The notes below the pieces were generated by a model. That model was given only the letters and a program-made list of their open reading frames with translations, did not search any database and had not been told where the DNA came from. A program made the translations under genes and the position numbers. Source: Olsenella uli (lineage in GTDB: Bacteria > Actinomycetota > Coriobacteriia > Coriobacteriales > Atopobiaceae). From it: DNA of 64,000 nt. The stretch covers positions 62,001 to 126,000 of the forward strand of contig NZ_JACJKN010000002.1 of the NCBI RefSeq assembly GCF_016900775.1, read 5' to 3'. Positions 21,680 to 29,277 of the stretch are shown here, piece after piece; positions within the stretch are counted from its first letter, which is position 1; the number at the start of each line of letters is the position of its first letter.

Positions 21680-22026
21680 CTGGCGCCTCCGTCCTGGCTG
21701 AGTAGTCGGTCGATGATGGTCCGGGCGCGGACCCACCGCGCCGTGGCCTCGGCGAGCTCCCCGCGCCCGCCCTCGGTGATGTGGTAGTACTTGCGACGCG
21801 CCCCCTGGGACTCGCTGCCCCAGTAGCTCTCCACGAGCCCCTGACCCTCGAGGCGCTTGAGGCTCGTGTACAGCGAAGGCTCCTTCATCTCGTAGGCGCC
21901 CTCGCTCGCGTGCGCCACGCCCTTCAGGATCTCGTATCCGTAGGAGTCGCCGCCGGTGAGGGCGTTGAGCACGATGGCGTCGATGTTGCCCCTGATGAGG
22001 TCGCTCTCCGCGTCCCTGCCTGCCAT
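21676..22026 (-). CDS. PadR-family transcriptional regulator
   Basis: The 116-residue protein has a winged helix-turn-helix. LIRGNIDAIVLNALTGGDSYGYEIL, then PSLYTSLKRLEGQGLVESYW and RKYYHITEGGRGEL are the PadR landmarks. A short C-terminal dimerisation helix follows, typical of the subfamily 2-like small PadR proteins. It shares an ATGA overlap with the membrane protein gene downstream. Its own promoter region contains an inverted repeat (22064-22087), so autorepression is likely. The ligand is unknown. Confidence 0.9.
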   Translation of the reverse strand: MAGRDAESDLIRGNIDAIVLNALTGGDSYGYEILKGVAHASEGAYEMKEPSLYTSLKRLEGQGLVESYWGSESQGARRKYYHITEGGRGELAEATARWVRARTIIDRLLSQDGGAR

Positions 22027-22063
22027 GGGTCACCTCCTCGTCCGTCTCTGAGCTTAGTCTAGC

Positions 22064-22104
22064 GTACTACTTCGATAGACATAGTACACTGATATACGAT
22101 ATAC
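22064..22104 (-). promoter_or_regulatory. Candidate PadR operator/promoter
   Basis: An inverted repeat GTACTA-12 bp-TAGTAC (22064-22087) and a tandem GATATACGATATAC (22091-22104) lie in an AT-rich pocket just upstream of the PadR gene. PadR sites are usually dyads, so this is a reasonable binding site, by inference only. Confidence 0.45.
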
Positions 22105-22178
22105 CGTGAACGGCGAGGATACAGAGGCGAGCGGCGGCGAGAAAAACGGCGCCCCGACCAAAGCCGGGGCGCCGCGTC

Positions 22179-23993
22179 CTAGCCCTCCTGCCCCTCCTGG
22201 GGCGGTGTCTCCGCCACATCCCCGGCGGACGGCCCGCCAGGGGACGCGGGGGCGTCCGCCTCGCTCTTCTCGTCCAACGACGTGGCCGTCATCACGCGGT
22301 CGGACTCGGTGCAGGTGAACGAGATCGCGTCCCCCGGCTGGTACGTGACGATCTCCAGCATGCCGGGCAGCGCGAAGTCGTAGATGGCGTCGTCGCCCGC
22401 GAGCGTGACGTAGAAGTGGGAGTTGCCGTCCACAACGGCCTGGGCGATCGTCTCCACCACGCCCTCGACCCGCCGCTCGCTGGAGGCCGCCGCGGCCTCG
22501 TCCTCGCCGAGGACGCCCGCGCCCGCCATCATGTCGAGGTAGGCCTCCTGGCACTCGGCCACCGTGGAGCCCGTGGCCACGCTCTGGTACTGCTCCACGT
22601 TGATCATCGCGTACATCTTCACGAGGCCGGCGTCGTCCTTGAGGCTCATGAAGTACGTGGGCTGGCCCGCCACGTTGAGCAGGAGCGGGAATGTGGACTG
22701 GTAGCCGAGGTTCTGGACCTGGCCCTCGGCCGAGGCCATCGCGGAGTCCTCCGTCGCGCCGGCCACGGGGTAGTAGTGGGACTCGCCCGTGCGCTGGTTC
22801 ACGAGGATGAAGCCCACGTTGGAGCTGTCGGCCGTGACCGAGCTCACGCCGGAGTAGAGGTAGATGTCCTCGCCCTGGGCGAGGTAGTTGTAGCCGAGCT
22901 CGCCGTTGGTGCCCGGGGTGGTGCGCACCACGCCCTGCTGGCCGAGCCACGAGTTGAGCCAGCCACCGGAGTAGGCGCCGCTCCAGTTGTACTGCTCGAT
23001 GACGAGGTCGGCGGGGTAGGCGCGGTCGACCCACGTGGGGCAGTCCTCGATCGCGTAGTCCTGGGTCTCGCCGGTGCAGGCGTTCACGAGTACCACGCGC
23101 GCGATGGTGGTGCCGTCAAAAAGGCCGATCGTGCGACGCTGGACGGGGTAGACCCACCAGGGGTTGCCGTCCTCGTCGAGCTCGAAGGACTTCTGGTCGA
23201 AGAGGTAGGTGGGGTAGCGCAGCTGCACGTGGCGGTCCACGTTGCGCAGGAGCGGCTCGGAGTCCGAGTACATTATCGGCTGCTCGAGGCGCACGACCTG
23301 GGTCTCCTGCGAGGCCATGTCAACGAGCACGTAGGCCGGGATGCCCGTGTCGCGGTTTGAGAGCCACTTGAAGAGGTCGGCGTAGGCGAGCGGGCTCACG
23401 CGCACAGGGCGGCCCCGGTAGTTGATCTGGCTGTAGGTGTCCGCGATCTCGAACTGGCTCACGTACTCGGGGATGGAGCCCATCGCGCGGTTGCCGAGGA
23501 GAATGGCCGACTCCCGGTCAATGACGGGGACCTCGGAGTAGTCCACCTCCTCGATGTCCTCGGCGAAGGTCCCCTCCGTGGTCTGGAGGACGGAGGCGTA
23601 GCGCTCGGCGTTGCCCGGGATGAAGGGCTGGCCAAAGAGGACGCCCAGCGCGAAGGCGGCGACGACGCTCGCCGGGATCACCATGAGGCGGCGCAGGAGC
23701 GTGCGGCGGCGCGAGGAGCGCAGCGAGGCCACCCAGAGGCTTGCCGCAACGATCGCCGCGACGGCGATGATCCAGGTCCACACCTGCACGCTGCCGAGGT
23801 TGATGGCCGGGTGGAACCACCAGTAGCAGGCCGCGAGCACAATGACGAGCACGACGGCAAGCACGATGAGCGCCCGGCGGCTCCACTGCGCGAGCGACTC
23901 GAACGGGTCTTTGCCCGGCGCGCCGCCGCCCGACTGCCGGCTGCGGAGCGCCTCGGCGAAGATCTGGTCGAAGGGGCTCTGTCCCTGGGGCAT
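22179..23993 (-). CDS. Large membrane protein of unknown function (604 aa)
   Basis: I do not recognise the family. Three hydrophobic segments lie near residues 42-58 (IVLAVVLVIVLAACYWW), 68-88 and 102-122. They are followed by about 430 residues predicted outside the membrane and a Pro/Glu-rich tail (EKSEADAPASPGG). The long domain is rich in Tyr, Gln and Asp, and contains phrases such as YPTYLFDQKSFELDEDGNPWW and ILVNQRTGESHYYPVAGA. These resemble repeats seen in CvpA-like or exported ligand-binding proteins without clear motifs. The ATG at 23993 follows GAGGAGCAG. A REP unit lies just upstream, then murI divergently. It is probably an envelope protein conserved in Coriobacteriia. Confidence 0.6.
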   Translation of the reverse strand: MPQGQSPFDQIFAEALRSRQSGGGAPGKDPFESLAQWSRRALIVLAVVLVIVLAACYWWFHPAINLGSVQVWTWIIAVAAIVAASLWVASLRSSRRRTLLRRLMVIPASVVAAFALGVLFGQPFIPGNAERYASVLQTTEGTFAEDIEEVDYSEVPVIDRESAILLGNRAMGSIPEYVSQFEIADTYSQINYRGRPVRVSPLAYADLFKWLSNRDTGIPAYVLVDMASQETQVVRLEQPIMYSDSEPLLRNVDRHVQLRYPTYLFDQKSFELDEDGNPWWVYPVQRRTIGLFDGTTIARVVLVNACTGETQDYAIEDCPTWVDRAYPADLVIEQYNWSGAYSGGWLNSWLGQQGVVRTTPGTNGELGYNYLAQGEDIYLYSGVSSVTADSSNVGFILVNQRTGESHYYPVAGATEDSAMASAEGQVQNLGYQSTFPLLLNVAGQPTYFMSLKDDAGLVKMYAMINVEQYQSVATGSTVAECQEAYLDMMAGAGVLGEDEAAAASSERRVEGVVETIAQAVVDGNSHFYVTLAGDDAIYDFALPGMLEIVTYQPGDAISFTCTESDRVMTATSLDEKSEADAPASPGGPSAGDVAETPPQEGQEG

Positions 23994-24005
23994 CCCTGCT
24001 CCTCT

Positions 24006-24036
24006 CCTGACAAAGGTGACCGGGTCGTTTGTCAGG
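24006..24036 (+). repeat. REP-like unit
   Basis: This is a plus-oriented unit, CCTGACAAAGGTGACCGGG followed by TCGTTTGTCAGG. It lies between the 604-aa membrane protein start and murI, and so within their divergent promoter region. Confidence 0.85.
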
Positions 24037-24116
24037 CTAAGTATGCCCGAGGGGCGCGCCCCTGTCACATTGGGTATCCTATAGTGGTCAGAGGCGACGT
24101 AGGAGAGGGGGTGCGC

Positions 24117-24884
24117 ATGGGCGGCTTCGTGGGGGTCCTCGACTCCGGCGTGGGCGGCATCAGCGTGCTCCGCTCGCTCGTGGAGGAGCTGCCGCAGGAG
24201 GACTTTCGCTTCTTTGGCGACTCCGCCAACGCGCCCTATGGCGAGAAGGCCGAGGACGAGGTCTTCGTGCTCACCCGCTCCATCGTGGAGCGCTTTCTCG
24301 CGGACGGCGCGAAGGCCGTCGTCATCGCCTGCAACACGGCCACGTCCGTTGCCGCCGCGCGCCTGAGGGCCGCGCATCCCGCGGTCCCGATCGTGGGGAT
24401 AGAGCCCGCGCTCAAGCCGGCCGCCAAGGCCCTCCCGCATGGCCGCATCCTCGTGATGGCCACGGAGGTGACGCTGCGGCTGGAGAAGTACCACGAGCTC
24501 GCGCGCGCCTGGGGAGGGGAGTGCGAGGTCATCTCGGTGCCGTGCCCGGGGCTTGCCGCCCGCATCGAGCAGGGCGACCTCGACGCGCCGGACCTCACCG
24601 CGATGATTCGCGGCTTTGTGGGCGCCTATGCCGGGACGGTCGACGCCGTGGTGCTCGGCTGCACGCACTACCCCTTCGTGCGTCGGCAGATTGCCGAGGT
24701 CGTGGGGCAGGGCGTCCGCTTCTTTGACGGCGGCGCCGGGACGGCGCGCCAGCTGCGCAAGCGTCTCGCCGAGGAGGGGCTCCTCTCCTCCCGGGACCGC
24801 GTCGGCCACGTCGACTTTGCCTCGAGCCTGGACACTCCTGAGGAGATTGCCCTCTATGGGAGGTTTTTCTCGCTCCCGCTGTAG
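24117..24884 (+). CDS. murI: Glutamate racemase
   Basis: The 255-residue enzyme interconverts L- and D-glutamate for peptidoglycan. The N-terminal GVLDSGVGGISVLRSL, the first catalytic cysteine in VIACNTATSVAA (near residue 73) and the second in VLGCTHYPFVRR (near 182) are intact. The proton-relay Asp and Glu of the family are plausible in FFGDSANAPYG. The ATG at 24117 lies six bases after GGAGAGGGG; a GTG at 24111 is an alternative. No other cell-wall gene is adjacent. A 131-bp inverted-repeat element follows. Confidence 0.94.
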   Translation: MGGFVGVLDSGVGGISVLRSLVEELPQEDFRFFGDSANAPYGEKAEDEVFVLTRSIVERFLADGAKAVVIACNTATSVAAARLRAAHPAVPIVGIEPALKPAAKALPHGRILVMATEVTLRLEKYHELARAWGGECEVISVPCPGLAARIEQGDLDAPDLTAMIRGFVGAYAGTVDAVVLGCTHYPFVRRQIAEVVGQGVRFFDGGAGTARQLRKRLAEEGLLSSRDRVGHVDFASSLDTPEEIALYGRFFSLPL

Positions 24885-24890
24885 GCGTGA

Positions 24891-25021
24891 TTCCGTTTCT
24901 AGGTGTTTTTTCGCGCGATGCTGAAGCACTACTTTATTGGTAGCATTTAATGAACTGCTGTTTTGCGGTTTGAGGAGGGCGGGATACTCCGCAGTCTTCG
25001 GAAAAACACCTAGAAGTGGAA
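24891..25021. repeat. MITE-like element with 23-bp inverted ends
   Basis: The left end starts TTCCGTTTCTAGGTGTTTTT (24891-24913) and the right end (24999-25021) is nearly its exact complement. The 131-bp body is much richer in A and T than its surroundings and holds no reading frame I can support. The left end directly follows murI. Confidence 0.6.
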
Positions 25022-25060
25022 CGGTGGCTAGCAGCGGTCTGCGCGACACGCCTGTACGAC

Positions 25061-25084
25061 AAAAAAGGGCGGCCGCAGCCGCCC
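25061..25084 (-). terminator. Rho-independent terminator of the DegV gene
   Basis: On the minus strand, GGGCGGCTGCGGCCGCCC is followed by TTTTTT. This is a classic stem plus T tract, 24 bp after the DegV stop. Confidence 0.85.
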
Positions 25085-25107
25085 GTAAGATATCGAATGC
25101 CCGGAGC

Positions 25108-25992
25108 CTACTCCCTCCGCTGGCCCCAGAAGAACGTGGCCACGGTGCCCGGGCCGGTGTGCACGCCGATGGTGGCGCCGATGGGGAAGATCTCCACCTT
25201 GCCGTCGAGCTTGGGGAACGTCTCCTCGATGCGGCGCGCGACCTCCTGGGCGTCGTCAAGGCACTCGGACTGGCTGATGAAGCACTTGCCGGAGTAGTCG
25301 CGCCCGCCCTCGGCGAGCTCGGCCATCTTCTCCACCACGCGGCCGATCGCCTTGGCCTTGGTGCGGATCTTCTCCTTGACGGCGAGCGAGCCGTCGGGTT
25401 CCACGTCCATCACGGGGCAGATCTTGAGCATGCCGCCTACGAGCCCCGCGGCCTTGGAGATGCGGCCGCCGCGCACGAAGAACGTGAGGTCGGACGAGAA
25501 GAACCAGTGCTGGACCTCGTGCTTGTGCTCCTCGGCCCAGGCGGCGAGTTCGTCGATGCCCATCCCCGTATCGCGAAGCCCCGCGAGGCGCTCCATGAGC
25601 AGGCCATAGCCGGCGGACGCGGCGAGCGAGTCGATGACGTAGACCTTGCGGTCGGGGTACTTCTCGGCCAGCTGGTCGCGCGCCGCGCACGCGGAGTTGT
25701 AGGTGCCGGAGATGCCGGAGGAGAGCGTCACGTGCAGTACGTCCGTCCCTGCGGCGAGGTACTTCTCGAAGTGGGCCATGTAGTCGCCGGCGCTGATCTG
25801 CGAGGTCTTGGCCTCGGCGCCGGCGAGCATCTTGGCATAGAGCTCGGCCGGGGAGTTGGTGGCCCCGAAGTCGTCCTTGCACATCTCGCCGTTGAGGTAG
25901 TAGTTGAAGTAGAGGTACGCGATGTCGTGCTCCTCGAGCCACTCTCGGGTGACGTCGGCAGTGGAGCAGCAGCTGAGAACGTAGCTGGGCAT
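25108..25992 (-). CDS. DegV-family fatty-acid-binding protein
   Basis: The 294-residue protein has the DegV/EDD fold. The N-terminal strand VLSCCSTADVT, the SGDYMAHF-like region, the ligand loop HVTLSSGISGTYNSA, and VIDSLAASAGYGLL are diagnostic. The C-terminal domain contains KIRTKAKAIGRVVEKM and GPGTVATFFWG. In Gram-positives such proteins (FakB) present fatty acids to the kinase FakA for incorporation into phospholipids. No fakA gene is in the window, so the specific lipid is unknown. Divergent from the M3 peptidase gene, with 97 bp between them. Confidence 0.9.
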   Translation of the reverse strand: MPSYVLSCCSTADVTREWLEEHDIAYLYFNYYLNGEMCKDDFGATNSPAELYAKMLAGAEAKTSQISAGDYMAHFEKYLAAGTDVLHVTLSSGISGTYNSACAARDQLAEKYPDRKVYVIDSLAASAGYGLLMERLAGLRDTGMGIDELAAWAEEHKHEVQHWFFSSDLTFFVRGGRISKAAGLVGGMLKICPVMDVEPDGSLAVKEKIRTKAKAIGRVVEKMAELAEGGRDYSGKCFISQSECLDDAQEVARRIEETFPKLDGKVEIFPIGATIGVHTGPGTVATFFWGQRRE

Positions 25993-26089
25993 GGAAGACT
26001 CCTCTGACGGGTACAATACCAACTCGAATCATAGCCGAACTCGCCCCCGCGCACCCTGCGCCGGAGGCTTTCCCGGAGGGAGAACCCGC

Positions 26090-27805
26090 ATGAGCGATGC
26101 CGTGAAGTTCGAGGATATGCCCTACGAGCGCCCGGACCTGGAGGCCGTGAAGGCCGAGTACGCGCGCCTCGCCAAGGCGCTGGCCGACGCCGAGACCTTC
26201 GAGGCCGCCGAGACCGCGTTTCTCGAGAAGGACCAGCTCGACCGCCACACGCAGACGGCCTACGAGCTTGTCTACATCCGTCACACCATCGACACGCGCG
26301 ACGCGTTCTACGATGCCGAGTCCACCTTCTGGGACGAGGCCATGCCCGAGCTCGAGCAGGCAGAGGACGCCTTCAAGGCCGCGCTTCTCTCCACGCCCTT
26401 CCGCGCGCGCCTTGCCGAGAAGTACGGCGAGCTCCTCTTTGCCCAGGCAGAGCAGCAGCGCCGCACCATCAAGCCGGAGATTGTGGAGGACATGAAGCGC
26501 GAGAACGCCCTCACGCAGGAGTACGTGAAGCTCATCGCCTCCGCGCAGATCCCCTTTGAGGGCGGCACCTACACGCTCTCCCAGCTCACCCCGTTCAAGA
26601 AGTCGGCCGACGACGCCCAGCGCCTGGCGGCCTGGAAGGCGGAGGGAGCCTGGTACAAGGAGCACCAGGCGGACCTCGACCGCATCTACGACGAGCTCAC
26701 CCACGTGCGCGACGCCATGGGCAAGAAGCTCGGCTATAAGAACTACCTGCCGCTTGGCTACGACCGCATGGAACGCCTCTCCTACGGCCGTAAGGACGTG
26801 GAGCGCTTCCGCGAGGCCGTGCGCACCTACGTGGTGCCGCTGGCCGACAAGATCTACCGCGCGCAGGCCGAGCGCCTAGGCGTGGCCTACCCGCTCTCCT
26901 TTGCCGACGAGGCGCTCTCCTTCCGCTCCGGCAACCCCGCGCCGCGCGGGGGCGCCGACGACGTGCTCGAGGCCGGTCGCACCTTCTACCACGCGCTCAG
27001 CCCCGAGACCGGCGCCTTCTTCGACATGATGCTCGACCGCGGCCTCATGGACGTGCTCTCCACCGAGGGCAAGGCCGGCGGCGGCTACATGACGCAGATT
27101 CCTGACTACGACGTGCCCTTCATCTTTGCCAACTTCAACGGCACGCAGGGCGACGTCGAGGTGGTCACGCACGAGGCCGGCCACGCGTTCTCCTACTACA
27201 TGAACACCGACAAGACGCCCATCGGCCTCTCCATGCCCTCGACGGAGGCCTGCGAGGTCCACTCCATGTCCATGGAGTTCATGGCCTGGCCCTGGGTCGA
27301 GGAGTTCTTCGGCGACGACGCGCGCAAGTACCGCTATGCGCACCTGGCCGGCGCCATCACCTTCATTCCGTACGGCACGTTGGTCGACCACTTCCAGCAC
27401 GAGGTCTACGAGCGTCCCGAGATGACGCCCGCCGAGCGCCATGCCACCTGGAAGCGCCTGCTCGGCGTCTACATGCCGTGGATGCGCCTCGACGGCGAGA
27501 TCCCCTTCTACGCTGACGGCGAGGGCTGGCAGCGCCAGCACCACATCTACGAGAACCCGCTCTACTACATCGACTACTGCCTCGCGCAGACGGTCTCGCT
27601 CGAGTTCTGGGCCATGTCACAGGACGACTTCAAGGCCGCCTGGGAGCACTACATGGCATACACGCGCCAGGGAGGCACGCGCGCCTTCACGGATCTGCTC
27701 GCGCACGCCGGCATGCGCTCGCCCTTCGACGAGGGCTGCCTCAAGGGCATCTGCGAGCGCGCCACCGCCTGGCTCGAGTCCTACGACCTTACCGGCATTG
27801 CCTAA
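26090..27805 (+). CDS. M3-family oligoendopeptidase (PepF-like)
   Basis: The cytoplasmic zinc metallopeptidase has 571 residues. The zinc site is VVTHEAGHAFSYYM (HEXXH near residue 364), and the third ligand Glu is probably in STEACEVHSMSMEFM. The long helical N-terminal half closes over the substrate channel as in oligopeptidase F. It degrades short peptides of about 5-20 residues and may process peptides taken in by the Opp system encoded 3 kb downstream. The ATG at 26090 follows GGAGGGAG. A REP unit starts at its stop codon. Confidence 0.9.
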   Translation: MSDAVKFEDMPYERPDLEAVKAEYARLAKALADAETFEAAETAFLEKDQLDRHTQTAYELVYIRHTIDTRDAFYDAESTFWDEAMPELEQAEDAFKAALLSTPFRARLAEKYGELLFAQAEQQRRTIKPEIVEDMKRENALTQEYVKLIASAQIPFEGGTYTLSQLTPFKKSADDAQRLAAWKAEGAWYKEHQADLDRIYDELTHVRDAMGKKLGYKNYLPLGYDRMERLSYGRKDVERFREAVRTYVVPLADKIYRAQAERLGVAYPLSFADEALSFRSGNPAPRGGADDVLEAGRTFYHALSPETGAFFDMMLDRGLMDVLSTEGKAGGGYMTQIPDYDVPFIFANFNGTQGDVEVVTHEAGHAFSYYMNTDKTPIGLSMPSTEACEVHSMSMEFMAWPWVEEFFGDDARKYRYAHLAGAITFIPYGTLVDHFQHEVYERPEMTPAERHATWKRLLGVYMPWMRLDGEIPFYADGEGWQRQHHIYENPLYYIDYCLAQTVSLEFWAMSQDDFKAAWEHYMAYTRQGGTRAFTDLLAHAGMRSPFDEGCLKGICERATAWLESYDLTGIA

Positions 27806-27837
27806 CCTGACAAAGGTGACCGGGTCGTTTGTCATGA
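27805..27837 (+). repeat. REP-like unit
   Basis: The plus-oriented unit ACCTGACAAAGGTGACCGGG plus TCGTTTGTCATGA follows the M3 peptidase stop directly and ends 13 bp before the next start. Confidence 0.85.
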
Positions 27838-27850
27838 AAGCGAGAAGAGC

Positions 27851-28369
27851 GTGAGAAAGAAGGCCCGCGAGCGGCTCAAGGACTTCGGGCCGGACGACAA
27901 CGGGAAGATGGCCTACCTCGGCGACCACGTCCGCCTGGTCGCGGGGCAGGACCGGCGCCGACTCGCCGCCGCGCTGTGGGCGGCGTGCGGCGTGGGCGCG
28001 ATGTCCGTGCTGGGGGCCTCGCTCGCCAACCCGGCGGGGCTCTCCGGCTGCCCCTACGTGGTGCTTCCGTATGTCGCGCAGTTCGTGGCGATGGTGTCGG
28101 TGCTCTGGGGCATGGGCAGGTTCTCCGTTGCCGGCGAGCGCGTGCGCGCCTACGTGCGGGACGAGACCGTGGGCGCGCTGCCGCGGCGCGCGGTCGTCGC
28201 GGCGGCGCTCGGGCTCGTGGCCGTGGTGGGGGAGGTCGCCCTTCTCGCTACGGGCGGGTCGGCGCCGGCCGCGGCGGACTTCGCGTTTCTTGCCTGCGAG
28301 GCGGTCTCGGTCGTGGCGCTCGTGACGCTGCGCCGCCTCTGCCTCGCCACCGAGTGGGAGTCCTGCTAA
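27851..28369 (+). CDS. Small four-helix membrane protein of unknown function
   Basis: The protein has 172 residues from a GTG start. A basic N-terminus (MRKKARERLKDFGPDDNG) is followed by four hydrophobic helices near 42-60, 66-88, 113-133 and 140-160. No motif was recognised. The start is behind GAGAAGAG, weak as a ribosome site, and lies just downstream of a REP unit. It is followed by a small palindrome and an acetyltransferase gene in the same direction, so the two may be co-transcribed. Confidence 0.6.
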   Translation: MRKKARERLKDFGPDDNGKMAYLGDHVRLVAGQDRRRLAAALWAACGVGAMSVLGASLANPAGLSGCPYVVLPYVAQFVAMVSVLWGMGRFSVAGERVRAYVRDETVGALPRRAVVAAALGLVAVVGEVALLATGGSAPAAADFAFLACEAVSVVALVTLRRLCLATEWESC

Positions 28370-28388
28370 TTGGGGACAGTCCCCAATT
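28368..28388. repeat. Palindrome AATTGGGGA/TCCCCAATT
   Basis: Nine-base arms with a CAG loop overlap the stop of the membrane protein gene. A second ACAGTCCCCA follows. A related inverted AATTGGGAC / GTCCCCAATT pair occurs in the phnE-phnG gap (60585-60672). Confidence 0.6.
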
Positions 28389-28486
28389 TACAGTCCCCAG
28401 TTGGTGACGGCGGCGAGGGCATGGGGAGTGCACGGGGCCGGGCGAGAACGGCCCGAGAGGACAGACGAGAGAGGGGGTGCAGGGTC

Positions 28487-29047
28487 ATGAAGAAGGCGGA
28501 CGTCTGCTGGAAGCGCGAGGACGGGCACGTGCTCAGGCTCGCTCGCGCCGAGGACGCGGATGCGTACTGGGCGGGGCTCTCGACGCTCGACGCGGAGGCC
28601 GCGTATCTCACGGGCAGCGGGGACCAGTATGAGAGGGACGAGGCCACGGGCTTCTTCCTGCGCTGCGTGGGAGATCCGGACCGCCGCGACCTGCTGATCT
28701 TCTCGCCCGACGGCGCCGTGCTGGGGGAGAGCGTCGTGAACGAGATCGACTGGCGGGCGAGAAGCGCCAACTTCAGGATCTGCATCTTCGGCGCGGCGGG
28801 CCGCGACCGGGGGCTCGGCTCCTGGGCCGTGGCCCTCACGCGCGACCATGCCTTTGCCGACCTGGGCCTGCACCGCCTTGAGCTGGACGTCTTCTCCGTC
28901 AACCCGCGCGCGGAGCACGTCTACGCCAAGGCCGGCTTCCGGCGCGAGGGCGTCCGGCGCGATGCCATACTCCTGCCTGACGGCGCCCGCTGCGACGACG
29001 TCCTCATGGCAATTCTCGAGGAAGAGTGGCGCGCCCGGGCCCGGTGA
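28487..29047 (+). CDS. GNAT-family N-acetyltransferase, RimJ/RimL-like
   Basis: The protein has 186 residues. Its fold features are HVLRLARAEDADAYW at the start, GESVVNEIDWRARSANFRICI for the central strands, RDRGLGSWAVALTRDHAF for the acetyl-CoA pyrophosphate loop, and LHRLELDVFSVNPRAEHVYAKAGF near the end, as in ribosomal-protein acetyltransferases. The substrate is not predictable. The ATG at 28487 follows GAGGGGGTGCAGGG. Confidence 0.85.
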   Translation: MKKADVCWKREDGHVLRLARAEDADAYWAGLSTLDAEAAYLTGSGDQYERDEATGFFLRCVGDPDRRDLLIFSPDGAVLGESVVNEIDWRARSANFRICIFGAAGRDRGLGSWAVALTRDHAFADLGLHRLELDVFSVNPRAEHVYAKAGFRREGVRRDAILLPDGARCDDVLMAILEEEWRARAR

Positions 29048-29181
29048 TGGGGCGCCGCCGCCGATTGCCGGGCCATTGCAGGTTCGCGTCTGACGAAACC
29101 AGTTTGTAACCAGTGCGTGAAAGCGTTACCGCCGCGGTCTCTTTTAAGATTTCCAAAAAGTAACATTCACCCGGAGTATGA

Positions 29182-29194
29182 GATACTAGGTATC
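29182..29194. promoter_or_regulatory. Palindromic operator candidate upstream of oppA
   Basis: GATACTAGGTATC is a perfect dyad about 85 bp before oppA, in a 230-bp intergenic region with an AT-rich stretch around 29130-29165. It is a likely promoter and regulator site; the binding protein is unknown. Confidence 0.4.
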
Positions 29195-29277
29195 CTGTAC
29201 CGAGGCTCTACGCCGGACGCGCTCGGGGAAGTGCGCCGGTTGAAGACGATCCCCACATGGGAGGAAGGTAGGGAAAG

